Positions 1 to 10,799 of a DNA stretch of 64,000 nt are shown one piece after another. The DNA comes from Trametopsis cervina (lineage: Eukaryota > Basidiomycota > Agaricomycetes > Polyporales > Irpicaceae), in assembly GCA_022385755.1 (NCBI GenBank), contig MU278348.1, positions 717,035-781,034 of the forward strand, in the 5' to 3' direction. The position numbers and the translations under genes are program-made. The notes below the pieces were generated by a model that did no database searches, was not told where the DNA came from, and worked only from the letters and a program-made list of their open reading frames with translations. Each line of letters starts with the position of its first letter. The first letter of the stretch is position 1.

Positions 1-54
1 GTCAAGGGCTTCCCGGTGAATGAGTTGTGGCAAAGATTCAACGACGCGATTTAG
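1..54 (+). CDS. 3' end of an unidentified gene (partial)
   Basis: The first 54 bases read in frame 1 as 17 residues followed by TAG, ending ELWQRFNDAI. The piece has ordinary amino-acid composition and looks like the C-terminus of a protein whose body lies to the left of the window. It is too short to assign a family. It could also be a chance reading, so confidence is low. Confidence 0.35.
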   Translation, partial: VKGFPVNELWQRFNDAI

Positions 55-421
55 AGCATCCTGTATAGCTTGCATGGACAGGAATGGCTGGCGGAGGAAA
101 GTGTATTGTGGGTGAAGGTAAAGTAGTGACGGACAAAAGGCGCTCTCCTTCGAATATTGGCCTCCCGGTCAACGCGGTCCGCCACATCTGGTCTCTCATT
201 GACGATGTTGCAGCAGTATTCCTGAACCAGGCCAGATCTCTGTCGACGCGTTCTCATTATAACATTTGCCACCGCGCAAGCTGTCACAGCCAACTAAGGG
301 TTTACACGACACTTTTCCCGTTCTAATCGTGCTTTCCCAGTCTGATTCTGAGGTATGTGCTGAACTCACTCTCATAGCCTATCTGAATGTCGGAGCAGGT
401 ACACAGCAACTCCCTACCACT
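55..421. other. intergenic, presumed COG8 promoter and leader
   Basis: No gene is seen here. An open frame starting at 266 runs into COG8 without a stop, but its first 52 codons look like leader sequence. The sequence contains GGTATG and AGGTACACAG, which could be splice signals of an intron in the untranslated leader. Confidence 0.5.
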
Positions 422-2137
422 ATGGCCACGCTAGTCGAAAATGCGGTCTCTGCAGCCGATCCAGATGGACTGTCTCTGTCCCAGCTACTCAACCCCTCCA
501 TCTCCTCATCAGTGCTCTCCAAGCCAGAATACTCAGCATACTTGAGCCACCTCACCGACCTTCCACTCTCTGAGCTCCAGTCTGAACCCACCACTCTGTC
601 ATCCTCGTCAGCACAGCTCACGAACGCGCTCACGACTCTATGCCACACCTCATACCCAACATTCCTCGCCCTGCACACTACCACGTCCACGCTCTCATCT
701 TCGCTGGGCTCTCTGTCCTCGTCTCTCGATTCTCTTCTAGGAGCACTCCCCACACTCGAATCATCAGCTCGCACATTCGCACAGGAGACCAGGGATATCC
801 AGAAGGAGCGGCGACAGGCGAGCCTTGTGCTAGAGCAGCATGACAAACTGTATGATGCCCTTTCTCTTCCTATGCTGCTTGACTCCTGCGTGCGGAATCA
901 CAACTACAGCGACGCTCTCCTCTTGTCGAACCATGCCACATCACTGCTGCAGCGCTTCCCTACAAACCCTCTCATACAGTCTGTCAAAGCAGAGTGCGAC
1001 TCCCGCGTACAGGCGATGCTAGGACAGCTGCTCGCGATGCTCAGAGAGCAGGCAAAGCTACCCGCCCTCTTCCGGTCTGTCAACTTCCTGCGGAAGATGG
1101 AGGTCCTTGATGAACAGGAGCTGGCGTTAGCCTTCCTCACTGGGAGGACGCACTATGTGGACGGCGCGCTGAAAGCCACGGAAATAGAGAAGAAAGGTGT
1201 GGAGGGCAACAGAGAGAAAGATAAAGAAGCGTATGCAAGGTTCCTGAAACGATATGTCGATGTCTGGCGAGAAGGCGTGTACGATGTCGTCACGCAGTAT
1301 ACGACGATATTCCTCGACCGAGCTCCTTCCACGTCGTCCGCCCCTCCTGCTGACCTACACATCCTTCTGCGCATGTTCACCACACAAAGAATTGAACAGA
1401 TGCTCTCCCTGCTACGAGAGACCTTGCCGCACATCCCGGATCCCTCTATGCTCACGTCATTACTCAAGCAACTAACGTATTGCGCAACCTCCTTCGCGCG
1501 GATCGGAATGGACTTCAAGGCACTGCTCGGCCCTATATTCGTGGACGCGGTTAAGCAGGGAATCACGCGGGACTTCCAAGAGGCTACCGTGGCGTGGGGT
1601 AATAAGTTCTCGAAAGACAAGTCAAAACCCAAACGGCCTTCCCAATTGCTTGTGGCGTCTTCAGCTTTAGCCTCACTACCACAGCCCACAGGAGCGCAGG
1701 TAGAGGCACTGAAGAAAAGCCCAGCACACGTCCCACCTCAGATTCTCACTTCGTATCCACCACTAGCCCTTTATCTCAACGCTCTTTTAACCAGCCTGAA
1801 CAGTCTGCGTATGCTGGCTCCTGTGGAGCTCTACGACGACGTTATGAAAGCACTAGAAGGGGAACTCAAGAACGGTGCTTCCACGTTGGTGCAATACGCA
1901 AAGCAAAAACCGTGGCTGAGCGGGAACAAGTCTTCGCCGTCTGTGGAACATGAAGAGGAGGACAAAAAAGCCCTTGGGGCTACCGGTCGAATATACTTCA
2001 TTGTTTTCGTACCGTTCGTGCTACGTGCTCTTTCGGAGGGAGTGTATAGCGTACCGTTGGGGGAGTCTTGGGGTTCCGCGATTGAGGAGACGAAGTCGAG
2101 CTGGGAGAGTATGTTTTCGCTCGCACTGGACTCATAG
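422..2137 (+). CDS. COG8: Conserved oligomeric Golgi complex subunit 8 (Dor1 family)
   Basis: Intronless gene for 571 residues. COG8 is a lobe B subunit of the COG tethering complex, which captures retrograde vesicles inside the Golgi and keeps glycosyltransferases in place. The N-terminal part has the Dor1 pattern: a helical segment with LDSCVRNHNYSDALLLSNHA (about residues 159-178), then LPALFRSVNFLRKMEVLDEQ and the charged LTGR tail of that helix. Length fits fungal COG8. I chose the ATG at 422, which is preceded by CACT, over the in-frame ATG at 266, because family similarity begins only after it. The C-terminal half is less conserved, with Ser- and Lys-rich loops. Family assignment is by recalled motif, not by search. 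Confidence 0.85.
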   Translation: MATLVENAVSAADPDGLSLSQLLNPSISSSVLSKPEYSAYLSHLTDLPLSELQSEPTTLSSSSAQLTNALTTLCHTSYPTFLALHTTTSTLSSSLGSLSSSLDSLLGALPTLESSARTFAQETRDIQKERRQASLVLEQHDKLYDALSLPMLLDSCVRNHNYSDALLLSNHATSLLQRFPTNPLIQSVKAECDSRVQAMLGQLLAMLREQAKLPALFRSVNFLRKMEVLDEQELALAFLTGRTHYVDGALKATEIEKKGVEGNREKDKEAYARFLKRYVDVWREGVYDVVTQYTTIFLDRAPSTSSAPPADLHILLRMFTTQRIEQMLSLLRETLPHIPDPSMLTSLLKQLTYCATSFARIGMDFKALLGPIFVDAVKQGITRDFQEATVAWGNKFSKDKSKPKRPSQLLVASSALASLPQPTGAQVEALKKSPAHVPPQILTSYPPLALYLNALLTSLNSLRMLAPVELYDDVMKALEGELKNGASTLVQYAKQKPWLSGNKSSPSVEHEEEDKKALGATGRIYFIVFVPFVLRALSEGVYSVPLGESWGSAIEETKSSWESMFSLALDS

Positions 2138-2498
2138 TTATCTCGAGGGGGCATTACTTATATCCGCAGCTTCATCACTCGCAGTTTGCATCTCATCGCT
2201 GTACTCATACCTCTCAAGTATTTATTTCAAGCAGGAGCACACAGTCACTCCCGCACGCGCATCCCTAAACGGCATACACACTTCCAAACTAGGTAAGTGT
2301 TATGAACGCACATCAGGGATGCGGAAGCTCCACACGTGGAAGATGCGAACACGAAGTCTGCTCGAGATCGGAGAGCGGCAGCGGGTGACTACGACAATGA
2401 TATCACTGCCCCTGCGGCCGTCCTCACTAATAAAATGTAGCATTGGTGTCGACGACTTCCTCATTCTCCCCTTCGCTCACCTCGCCGCAACCAACACA

Positions 2499-3471
2499 AT
2501 GGGCAACCAAATTTCCACCGCACAGTACGCAGCCCTCGGGTCTTTCGTCGTCAATTTCGGTACACAAACGTACGGGATGCTCATCAAACCCAACATGAAG
2601 GACATAGCCGATGCAGTACGTTCACAAACAATGTCTTACTCCTGCGCTCTTTAACCAATGCTTTCTAGAATCATTACGCATTCTCCCCCAACCCCATGTT
2701 CATTGCAGCGTTCTTCTCCGGCCAGACTATTCTACAGGCATATTGGATCCGCCGCCTCTTCCTGCTGAAAAACACGCGTCACCAGACTATCGAAGCTGTA
2801 GGAGGCAATCGCGGCAATATGGAGGAAATGGACAGACAGATCGCGGCAGACGAAGCAGTCACTGCTGCAGTCGAGTACGCTCCCATCTTTGCGCTGGGGA
2901 ATCTATGCATTGGTACGCCCGTTTCGTGACTACCAAGCTCCTTTCGAAGCTCATGTATTCACTATGTGCGCAGCCGGCTGGCTCATCTTCTGGCTGAAGG
3001 AGAACTTCTGGGCCGCCCAGGTCCTAGTCACGATCAATACCGCCGCACACTTGTACGCCGTCGCACGACTTCCTCCTCTTACGGCAAACAGCCCTCGTCT
3101 GTTATATGCCACGCACTTTGTCGCCAAGTCCATTGCTGGAATCGGCCTCCTCGATTTCATCGACAATGGCGGAGTTGCAACCGTGAGTCTTAATTTCCGC
3201 TCGTGAGCGATGAGGAACACTGCTGAAAACGAGTTCGTAGCGTTACCGTGCACCACCAACACAATGGGTGCAAGCGTTTACGTTCGCCTTCTTCCCGCTT
3301 GCTGCTGCACTAGCGGGTCCGTTCTTTGGATCGACCATCGCATACGATATTCTGGCCGTTTATGTCGGTCAACGTAATGTGTTAGGGGCAGCGCAGTGGG
3401 GCACTCGCCTCGGCTGGACTGCACTTGCTACCGCAGGGGTAGTAGGTGTCAAGGCTTTCCTGTCGTTGTAA
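2499..3471 (+). CDS. Unrecognised multi-pass membrane protein, four exons
   Basis: Four exons (2499-2615, 2669-2912, 2974-3182, 3241-3471) join in phase to 266 residues. The start is in CACAATGGGC. I do not recognise the family. The protein has about six hydrophobic stretches: near the N-terminus (AALGSFVVNFG), around NPMFIAAFFSG, EYAPIFALGNLCIG, the GWLIFWLKENFWAAQVLVTI region, THFVAKSIAGIGLLDFID, and two near the C-terminus (FTFAFFPLAAALAGPFFGST and WTALATAGVVGVKAF). A charged loop (about residues 65-90) separates the first two from the rest. There is no obvious catalytic motif. The start MGNQIS would fit an N-myristoylation signal (Gly2, Ser6), although that is unusual for a multi-pass protein. 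The reading is well supported by phase at all three introns. Confidence 0.75.
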
Positions 3472-3708
3472 AGGTATGGCAGAACGCATAATGGAATAAT
3501 GTGGAGTGGTTGTATGATTATATGCGCAGTGGGCATACAGATATGTGAAGTCGGAATAGTATGTACAATACAGTAATCGCTACAAATCGAGTCAGGTATA
3601 CAAAACGCGCCGTGGGATGTCTTAAGATAGTGTGTTGCTCATGTTGAATGACAAGTCGTAAATGGATCCATGTTGGAAACTCGGATAGAGTGTGTGTGGT
3701 CTGCCGTC

Positions 3709-5155
3709 TCAGATGCGTCCGCGGACACGTCCTTTCCAGGTGCCTCTAGCCCATTTACCGTCAACCTCGACGATACCGGAGACCGAGTGCACAGGCAGGT
3801 CCTTCTGAATCTCAACGGAAGTCGGAGGGGCCGAAGCAGAACCAGAAGGGATATGCGCATTGCGTTTTACCACCGCAGCGCCCCTACGGGCAAACGCACT
3901 TCCAGGGCCGGGTTTGAGGGTCACTGCGACTTTCGGAGCAAGGGCCCAGTCCGGGTTGGTAGTGGTGTGGATGCGAGCCTTCGACCGAGTGATAGGGCCG
4001 ATATCGAAACGCTCCTTGGTATGCAGGCGTCCCTCGACCGCAGAGTCTGTGAGGTCAATGATCTCTTCCGAATGGATGAAGCTCGGGCTGCGTTCAGCTA
4101 AAGATACCGGATGAAGGAAGTTTAGGGTGCGTTCGGCTACGGAGATAGGTGCAGGCGTGGACTGTACAGAGAGGTTCTGCAGTGTAGTAGCGTGCGCCGA
4201 GAAATCCAGGGTGGGCAAAGGCGTAGAAGGCTGCGCGGCATTGTCAGCCTCTTTAGTTGTCTGTGACAACGAGCATGAGTGGAACATAATGAATACATTC
4301 GGCGGACATCGTACCTCCGGAGTTGTAGGCTTAAGCGTGAGGTTACCACCAATGATAGGACTAACAGGAACAAAGACAGGAGCATCCGGTCTCAGATGTT
4401 TCTTCGGCGTAGGCTTGGATGCGTCCTCACAGACTAGAAGAGAAGATACGAGAGGGGATTTAGGTACAGTCACCACAGAGAGCTCTGCAGAAGTCATAGC
4501 CCCAGTAGCAGGTTCTAAGGTTGTCCCAGACGTAGGAGCAACGACGGGTTCAGAAGATGATACTGTCTTAGGTTCAAAAACCGGTGAAAGTGCGCTCAGT
4601 TCTTTCCGACCGTCTCCGTTGTCGTGGGTTGCATCTGAAGTTTCTTGAACCTCTGTCAATGTTGCCGGCGGAGTATCATCGAGGATTGCTTCAACGTCGG
4701 CCTGTGAATTCGAACATAACAGCGACTTCACAGGGTGAGATATTTGAGCGGACGAAAGCGTAGACAAACATACTTTCTCTTCCGTAGAGTCGTCGAGTAT
4801 TGCCGTTTCTTGTACCTGGGGCTCGAGGGTCGGCTTGAGGGCGGATGAGCGACTGGTCAAAATACGACGGATGATCTAAGCGAACTGTCAGCTCTAGGGA
4901 ACAGAACTATGAAGGGCATACACTCACAAACGTGACAGAGAACGATGCAAAGAAGACCGCGAGGTGTAGTACTGTAAGGTTGTGAGATAGGAATAGGTAT
5001 GGGGGAGAGGTCAGAAGTCCAGATGTCATCTTGTCCATATAGCCGAACTGCTGTTGCAAAACGCGTTGGGCGTTCGGGAACCAGTATGCGAGAGCGTTAT
5101 AGAGCGCGGACGGCACGTCGTGTAAGGACTGTGAGAGAGAGGCGATGGTAGACAT
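3709..5155 (-). CDS. Single-pass membrane protein with long disordered tail, function unknown
   Basis: Two exons (5155-4928 and 4875-3709) give 464 residues. The N-terminal 60 residues include SLHDVPSALYNALAYWFPNA. One strongly hydrophobic stretch follows, HNLTVLHLAVFFASFSVTFI, ending in RRIL, which fits a single membrane span with a basic cytoplasmic side. The remaining 370 or so residues are rich in Ser, Thr, Pro, Glu and Val, with no fold visible. The last 60 residues are basic and Arg/Gly-rich (KWARGTWKGRVRGRI end). I do not recognise the family. The start could also be an upstream in-frame ATG at 5242, adding 29 residues. The CTTAG acceptor is the only one nearby that keeps the frame open. 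Confidence 0.65.
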
Positions 5156-5630
5156 GAGCGGGTATCTTGAGGTACAGCTGCCCAGCAGGTCTGCGAGGGG
5201 TATAGAGGCCGCCGTTCGCGAGACGATGGAGGAATGAGGCAAACCACGGTTGGGATTTGAACGTCGATTAAATCTGCCTGTTTTACATGACGCAAACCAC
5301 GTGCCCGCGTCGCTCGGTATTCGCCGAACTGAATTCTATGATTTCGTAGAGAATGCATCGGTGCCGGTACTGTACTGCTGAACCCAACTCTACGACCTGT
5401 ACTAGCTGTGCTCTGAGCTGGAAGTGTTACTCGTAACAGGAAACCACAGAGTCGCATCTGTCAAATAGCTGGTATGAATCATTGCTCGTCACTGCACTCC
5501 CTTGGCAACTCCGTCATTGCGGGTGCAAATACTAGCGATCCACCTGTGGCCGGCTGGCGGCCAACGACGGTCACTTTGACATATAACCAAAAGCTATGCA
5601 TCCTACCACCAGCATTATCATGACCTGATT
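5156..5630. other. divergent intergenic region
   Basis: This region separates the minus-strand gene ending at 3709 from the plus-strand gene starting at 5631, so it should hold both promoters. It contains GGCCGGCTGGCGGCC and a segment resembling a tRNA T-arm, which does not fold (see rejected list). No gene is seen. Confidence 0.5.
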
Positions 5631-6918
5631 ATGTCGCTTGCCCTTGATATCTGCCTTCTGTTCGCTGCAATCCTCTTTTCTTGCATCCTAGGCCGCGCAG
5701 TCTACCTGCACAGAATCTCCATCGGAAGGGTCTCATTCTCAGGCATATACGACATCAAATACAAGGGTTCAATCAGCGGTGGCTCTACTCGCTTTGACTT
5801 CGCGTGCTCGAGGGTATCATTCCAGTTCCATTTCCCCCGCAGCCCTTCTCCCAAGTGGCTGACATTCGATGCAGAGGGCGTCCTGTACAAGTCGAACACC
5901 TGCGACATATTCATCGGGTCCATCCATGCCACCTGCTGGTTCTTTCCCCGGTTCAACAGGCAGACGGCAGGACCGTGGGTCGATACAGAGATACAAGATT
6001 ACAGGATTCGGGTGATGAGCAGCGACGAGATACCCACTTACGTCCAGAGGCTGCGTGCCAATGTCGTCGATGCGATTCTCACGGGCGAGATCCTGCGGGC
6101 GGATGACTTTGCGACTACGGTGCGCTTTGCGGGGCTCTCTGAGAGCGGGGGCGAGCATTCTGCGGATGTGAAGGAGACGATGCCTGATGGTGGAGTCTAC
6201 AATGATAAACTCGACGACCGCAGCGCGGCTGTTCAAGACGGTCTGGGCAGCTCTAACGGAGGCGTCACGAGCATTTCGAGCCATTCAAAGCGGCACGAGG
6301 CGATCCCCTACCTCCCCCAGGACCAAGACGAGCTACGAGTCTCCGCCCTCGCCAGGGGCCTGCATATCAACAACCGTCAAGGCAGATATTACACCTTCCA
6401 GACGCTTGATACGCAGCTGCGCCGGAACTGGGTGGCGAACAGAGGCACGTTCGTGCTCATCGCGACAGAGTGCCGGTGGACACGGGTGCCCTGGCCGTAT
6501 GAAATGGTGGCTCGCTCATATTGGCCCGTGTACGCCCATCTCTCTGTATTACGTCTGGTATCCCGTTTTATCCTGATCTATCTTTTTGGACCCCTCGTGC
6601 ACAGGCAGCTACTCTCGGCGATTGCGCATTTCCCGTGGGACCTGATGCAATGCTACTCCCTTCCGATGTCGATGGCGAATGTGTACGTCCATCGCTTGGA
6701 CGTGACATTTGACAACTTTCGGGTACGTGATCTACAACTTAAGCATGCCGTGTATATCCGCTGATGTTATATTTTTATAATAGGTACGGGACGCCGAGTT
6801 GGTTATACAAGGCTTGTCGCGCGCAAGGCAGAACATGAAGAAGGCTGACATTCAGTGGAATGATATCTTCACCGACTGGCTTATCAGCTCTGCATTGGGT
6901 ATGCTGAATGGGCAATAG
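5631..6918 (+). CDS. N-terminally membrane-anchored protein, possibly related to Fmp27/Hob bridge-like lipid-transfer proteins
   Basis: Two exons (5631-6722, 6784-6918) give 408 residues. Residues 1-25 are a hydrophobic anchor (LALDICLLFAAILFSCILG). Right after it comes HRISIGRVSFSGIYDIKYKG, then alternating strand-like segments. The region near residue 355 reads VYVHRLDVTFDNFRVRDAEL. An N-terminal anchor followed by beta-rich sequence is the start pattern of chorein-like bridge lipid-transfer proteins, but those are several times longer. The protein here ends at TAG 6916-6918 with ALGMLNGQ. The Fmp27/Hob relation is an impression, not a firm call. The ATG upstream at 5620 hits a stop after two codons, so 5631 is the start. 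Confidence 0.6.
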
Positions 6919-7347
6919 CATGTTTGCAGCTTCCATCGCTCTTAGTATCGACATTATATCATAGTCAGTACCGTTCGACGACACCTCTCCGTTATCACTC
7001 TCGTGCTCGATACACGCTGCCAAGAAATCATGACATTCCATTCTTTCGAGCCACACATACGTAGATACACGTAGTATACCACAATAGACACAAGTTCTGG
7101 AACCGAACCCGCTGTAGCGTTAGTAGAATAGTAGCAAAGCTTTATACATGAGTACGACTAGATCTTTTTGCGTTATGGATTTGCGAGGAGGTAGTCCCAT
7201 CGAGCACGGCTCGAGACAAAAAACTTAAAGGAAGGATAAATAAAACGAAACGGGTAACGAAAGAAAGGAGGGTCCACGGGCGTAATAGTCGTCCGACTTT
7301 GGATTCGTCGTACACAAGGTCGTTTCATTCATTCAATCACTCGATGC
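6919..7347. other. convergent intergenic region
   Basis: Two genes end into this stretch from opposite strands, so it holds their 3' ends. It is AT-richer than its surroundings and contains AAATAAA-like sequence near 7237-7244. No gene is seen. Confidence 0.5.
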
Positions 7348-10300
7348 TCACAGAGCAACACCGTGCTGAAAAACCCCGTGAGTTCTACATCGCATAGCAC
7401 AGTTACTCAGAAAGAAACTCACCATGCTTCCACCATCAGTCGTAGGCGACGGCGGCTGGCTCGAGAGGTTAGACAGCCTGTTCGGCCCACGAGGGGTCAG
7501 AAGCGGCGCAGGGTCCTTGAACGGGTCCAGCTCAGCGCCCTCGTTCAGCGTGTCCATCACACCGCTCGATCCCCTCGCATAGCCCGCAGACAACCTGCTC
7601 TGGTCCACCAGCGTCACATCGCTCTCGCGGATCGTAGGCGTCAACGAGCGGTGCGCACCGCGCACACGCGCAACGGCGACGGGATCCGCGAACGGGTCCT
7701 CCTCGGTCACATCGGCGAGCAGCTGTGTGTTGCTTGGGGTGTACACCATCAGACGGGGGCTCACGTCCGAGCGCGCGGTCGTCAGGATGGGCGAGGTGGG
7801 GTGCTGCATGCCCGTCGCGAACTGGGCGCCGGCGTCGGGGGTGCGTTGGGACATCATGGGCTCGGGGAGGGTGCGCGTGCTGCCGCCGGAACGGGGCGTG
7901 CGTGGGGAGCGGGGATAGTCGCTACCGCTGCTGCCGCGGGCGAACATGGAACCGCGCACGCTCTCCCAGTCGATGGCGTTGCTTTGGCGCCTCTTGCGCC
8001 AGCGGAGGAACATCAGGAGGCCGATGGTGAGGAAGATGAGCAGGCCGATGGCGCCGCCGACGGCACCAGCGACGAGGTTCTTGTTGCTCCTGCAGGAGTT
8101 ATTTCAGAACCTGATGGACATGATGAAGGAATAGTAAAGACAAGGCTACTCACGGTGCTGACTTTACGCTCTGCGCGTTCGGCACGGTCGTAGTGAACAC
8201 GGTCCTAGACGTAGTCGCCGAGAGCGAAGTGAACGTCGAGCTTTGAGCGTTCGTAGTAACGATCGGGACGTAACCGATCGATGTGCTAGTGCTCGTGATG
8301 GTCGATAAGCCAGTGTTATTATTGTCCGCGAGGGCAGTAGCAGTAGTGATTGAGGAGCTGGGCCCACTTGACGAAGAAAGCAAGGAGGTCGGAACAGGCA
8401 CAGCAGCAACAGGCTTAGAGCTGAAAGTAGACACCGACGCCGAGCTCGCCGTTCCACCCTGCGCATCAGTCGTCGTAGGCGCAGGAGCACCCGACGGTTG
8501 AGACGCGGACGAAGGCGCACCACCTGCGTTGTTCGGCGCACTCAGACTGGACTGAGCGGGCGTCGAAGGACGTACACTGGACTCGGGCGCATCGCTCGGC
8601 TTTGCAGACGACGGGGAACCGGCGGCAGGCGTCGATTGGCCTGCGCCCGGCTGGGACGCTGTGGTCGTAGGACCAGATGCGGGCGGGTTGGATGGAGTAC
8701 CGGGGTTCTTCGAGGGCGAAGTGGAAGCGGGGTCTGCAGAGGACGGCGGCGTGTCCGAAGGGTCTGTGGGCGCCTTGGACGGCGCGGAACCGGTCGTCTT
8801 GGGTGGCGTTGAAGGCGAGGGATCTGTAGACGGTGCAGCGTCGGAGGGCGCGGCACTCGGGCTCGGTGCCTGCGACGGGAGACCAGCAGAGGACTTCGAA
8901 GGTGCTCCTGAGGGTTCAGCCGACGGTCCCACCGAGGGCTCACTTGAAGTTTGCGCAGGTGGGTCGGGCGGCGCAGAAGCGGGCACAGACGGCTTGCTCG
9001 CAGGCGCGCTGGACGGTGCAGTACTCGGGTCTGTAGATGACTTGCTAGGAGACGCGCTCGGCTCGCTCGACGTCTGACTGGGCGGTGCGCTGGGAGTGCT
9101 GAGAGCAGGTGGTGCTGCACTTGGCTTGCTCGGTTCAGACGGCTGGCTGGGTGATGCACTGGGCGAGCTGGACGGCGCACTGGGAGTGGACGGTACACTC
9201 GGCTTGCTCGGAGGCGTACTGGGTTCGGACGATTTACTGGGAGGCGCACTAGGGGGCGCACTCGACTGCTCGGCCGGAGGCGCACCAGGAGTAACGCTCG
9301 ATTGTCCTACTGAAGGGACACTCGACTGCTCTACAGGAGTAGACGGCGCAGCACTCGACTGTTCAGCCGGGAGAGCAGAAGTCGTCTGCGGAGGCGGCAC
9401 AGAGGACGTCGAGAACCCGATCGCGCCCGACTCGTCCGACGTCGATTTCACGCTCTCGGAGGTACGCGCGGGAGGTGTCGAAAGCGACGACGATGCAGGA
9501 GTAGAAGACGCTGCAGGTGCGGAGGTCACTGAAGGCGCAGATGAGACTGGGACGGAGGATGAGGACGCCGATGTCGATGTCGATTGCACAGAGTCGGAAG
9601 TTGGTGGTGAGGATACTGGCGAGGATACGGTCACTGATGCACTGCTTGAGGAAACACTATCAGTAGTCGAAACAGTGGTGCTCGTCTCGGCAACTGAGCT
9701 GCTGAGCGTGGTCGAAGCAGATGATACCACGGATGAGGCAGGTGACGACGCAATCAGCACCGGGGAACTCTGCGCTTGGGTTGCAGATCCAGAAGAGCTG
9801 GTGGTTGTAACAGATGCGGATGTGGCGGCTGCTGGTGCGCTGGAGGGTGACGACGACGCGTCGACTGTGGTCGTACCTGGGGCAGCTGAGTCTGAGGTCT
9901 GTGAAGACACTGTGGTTTGGCTCTGGCTCGAAGTCGTGGTGTCCGAGGCGGATGCAGGGGCACTGGACGTCGACATCGTGCTTGATGCAGACACAGATGA
10001 CGCAGATTGGCTCTGCGCCACAGACACGAATACAGACTCGCTAGTCGTCACTGGCGCGCTCGAGCTCTGCGTCAGCGATTGCGTTTGCGAAGTCTCCGAA
10101 TTCCCAGGAGTAGCAGCAGGAGTGCTTGAAGAAGAAGAAGAGGAAGAGGAAGTGGTGTGTGCCACAGACGGGGAGCTGGACGCCGCGGACAATAAAATAG
10201 AGGAAGATAAGGAAGACGAGGAATGGGAAGAGGAAATGGGAACAGATACTGTTGGGGGAGATGAGATGGAAGGAGGACTTGATAGCGTCGTTGTTGGAAG

Positions 10301-10799
10301 TGTCGAAGATGTAAAAGGTGGTGGCGAAGATAGGCCGTCTGATTCGTGCGACTGCGTGGGACGGGACGGTGCTGGGCTGGAGACCGTCGTGGCGGGCTCC
10401 TTCGACGACGCTGGTAAGCTCGCTGCTGGTGGCGGCGTCGACTCGGGCGAGGACGCAGCGGGCGGAGAGGACTTCGGCGTGTCCGGGTCTGACACAGGGG
10501 GCTTTGAGGGCGCCGCAGCGGGAGTTGACGGCTCGGGCTTGGTGCTTGGGGACACAGACGGGGTTGTAGGCTCATCACCAGTATGGCCTGCAGGACACAA
10601 TAGACGGTGTTAGTAGCTGCCTAACTGGTGCAGGACGGATTGTGTCTGCGCGGCGGGCTCTCGCTGACAGTATCAAGCACGTCTGCCAGTTTACACTCAA
10701 ACGCCCGAGAGTGTCATTGCATAACTCACCTGTGCTTTCGTCATTCGTCTGCGTGTCGGCACGCCTATGGACAGGCGTGCGCCTGCCTAGGGGAGCCAT
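7348..10799 (-). CDS. Mucin-like Ser/Thr/Pro-rich surface protein with one membrane span
   Basis: Exons 10799-10730, 10587-8154, 8089-7423 and 7365-7348 join in phase to 1062 residues. About 800 residues are Ser, Thr, Pro and Ala in short degenerate repeats (APPSKSS-, SSEPSA-like), typical of O-mannosylated extracellular stalks. Then comes a single span (LVAGAVGGAIGLLIFLTIGL), the basic stop RWRKRRQ, and a cytoplasmic tail of about 200 residues with SDYPRSPRTPRSGG and two acidic DPF patches (EEDPFADP, LDPFKDP). The layout suggests a cell-wall or stress sensor of the Msb2/Wsc type or an anchor, but no defining domain is seen. The modelled start lacks a signal peptide. A real 5' end probably lies further upstream, in 10900-11300, with a Cys-containing exon at 10971-10901. 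The 5' intron has a textbook CTAAC branch and CCTGCAG acceptor. Confidence 0.7.

Noticed and set aside
266..421. Upstream extension of COG8 by 52 codons
   Set aside because: It has no similarity to COG8 and includes probable leader intron signals. The ATG at 422 matches the family start.
5230..5300. tRNA-like block with GTTCAAATCCCAACC on the minus strand
   Set aside because: The five bases before TTCAAAT do not pair with those after it, and no D-arm, anticodon arm or acceptor pairing can be built.
6775..7056. 93-codon minus-strand frame near the end of the 5.6 kb gene
   Set aside because: It overlaps the second exon of that gene in antisense and shows no independent support.
9096..10613. 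505-codon open frame on the plus strand opposite the mucin-like gene
   Set aside because: It is the antisense of Ser/Thr/Pro codons, giving Asp/Glu/Gly/Val-rich low complexity. It has no splice or family support, whereas the minus strand has a span, a tail and consistent introns.
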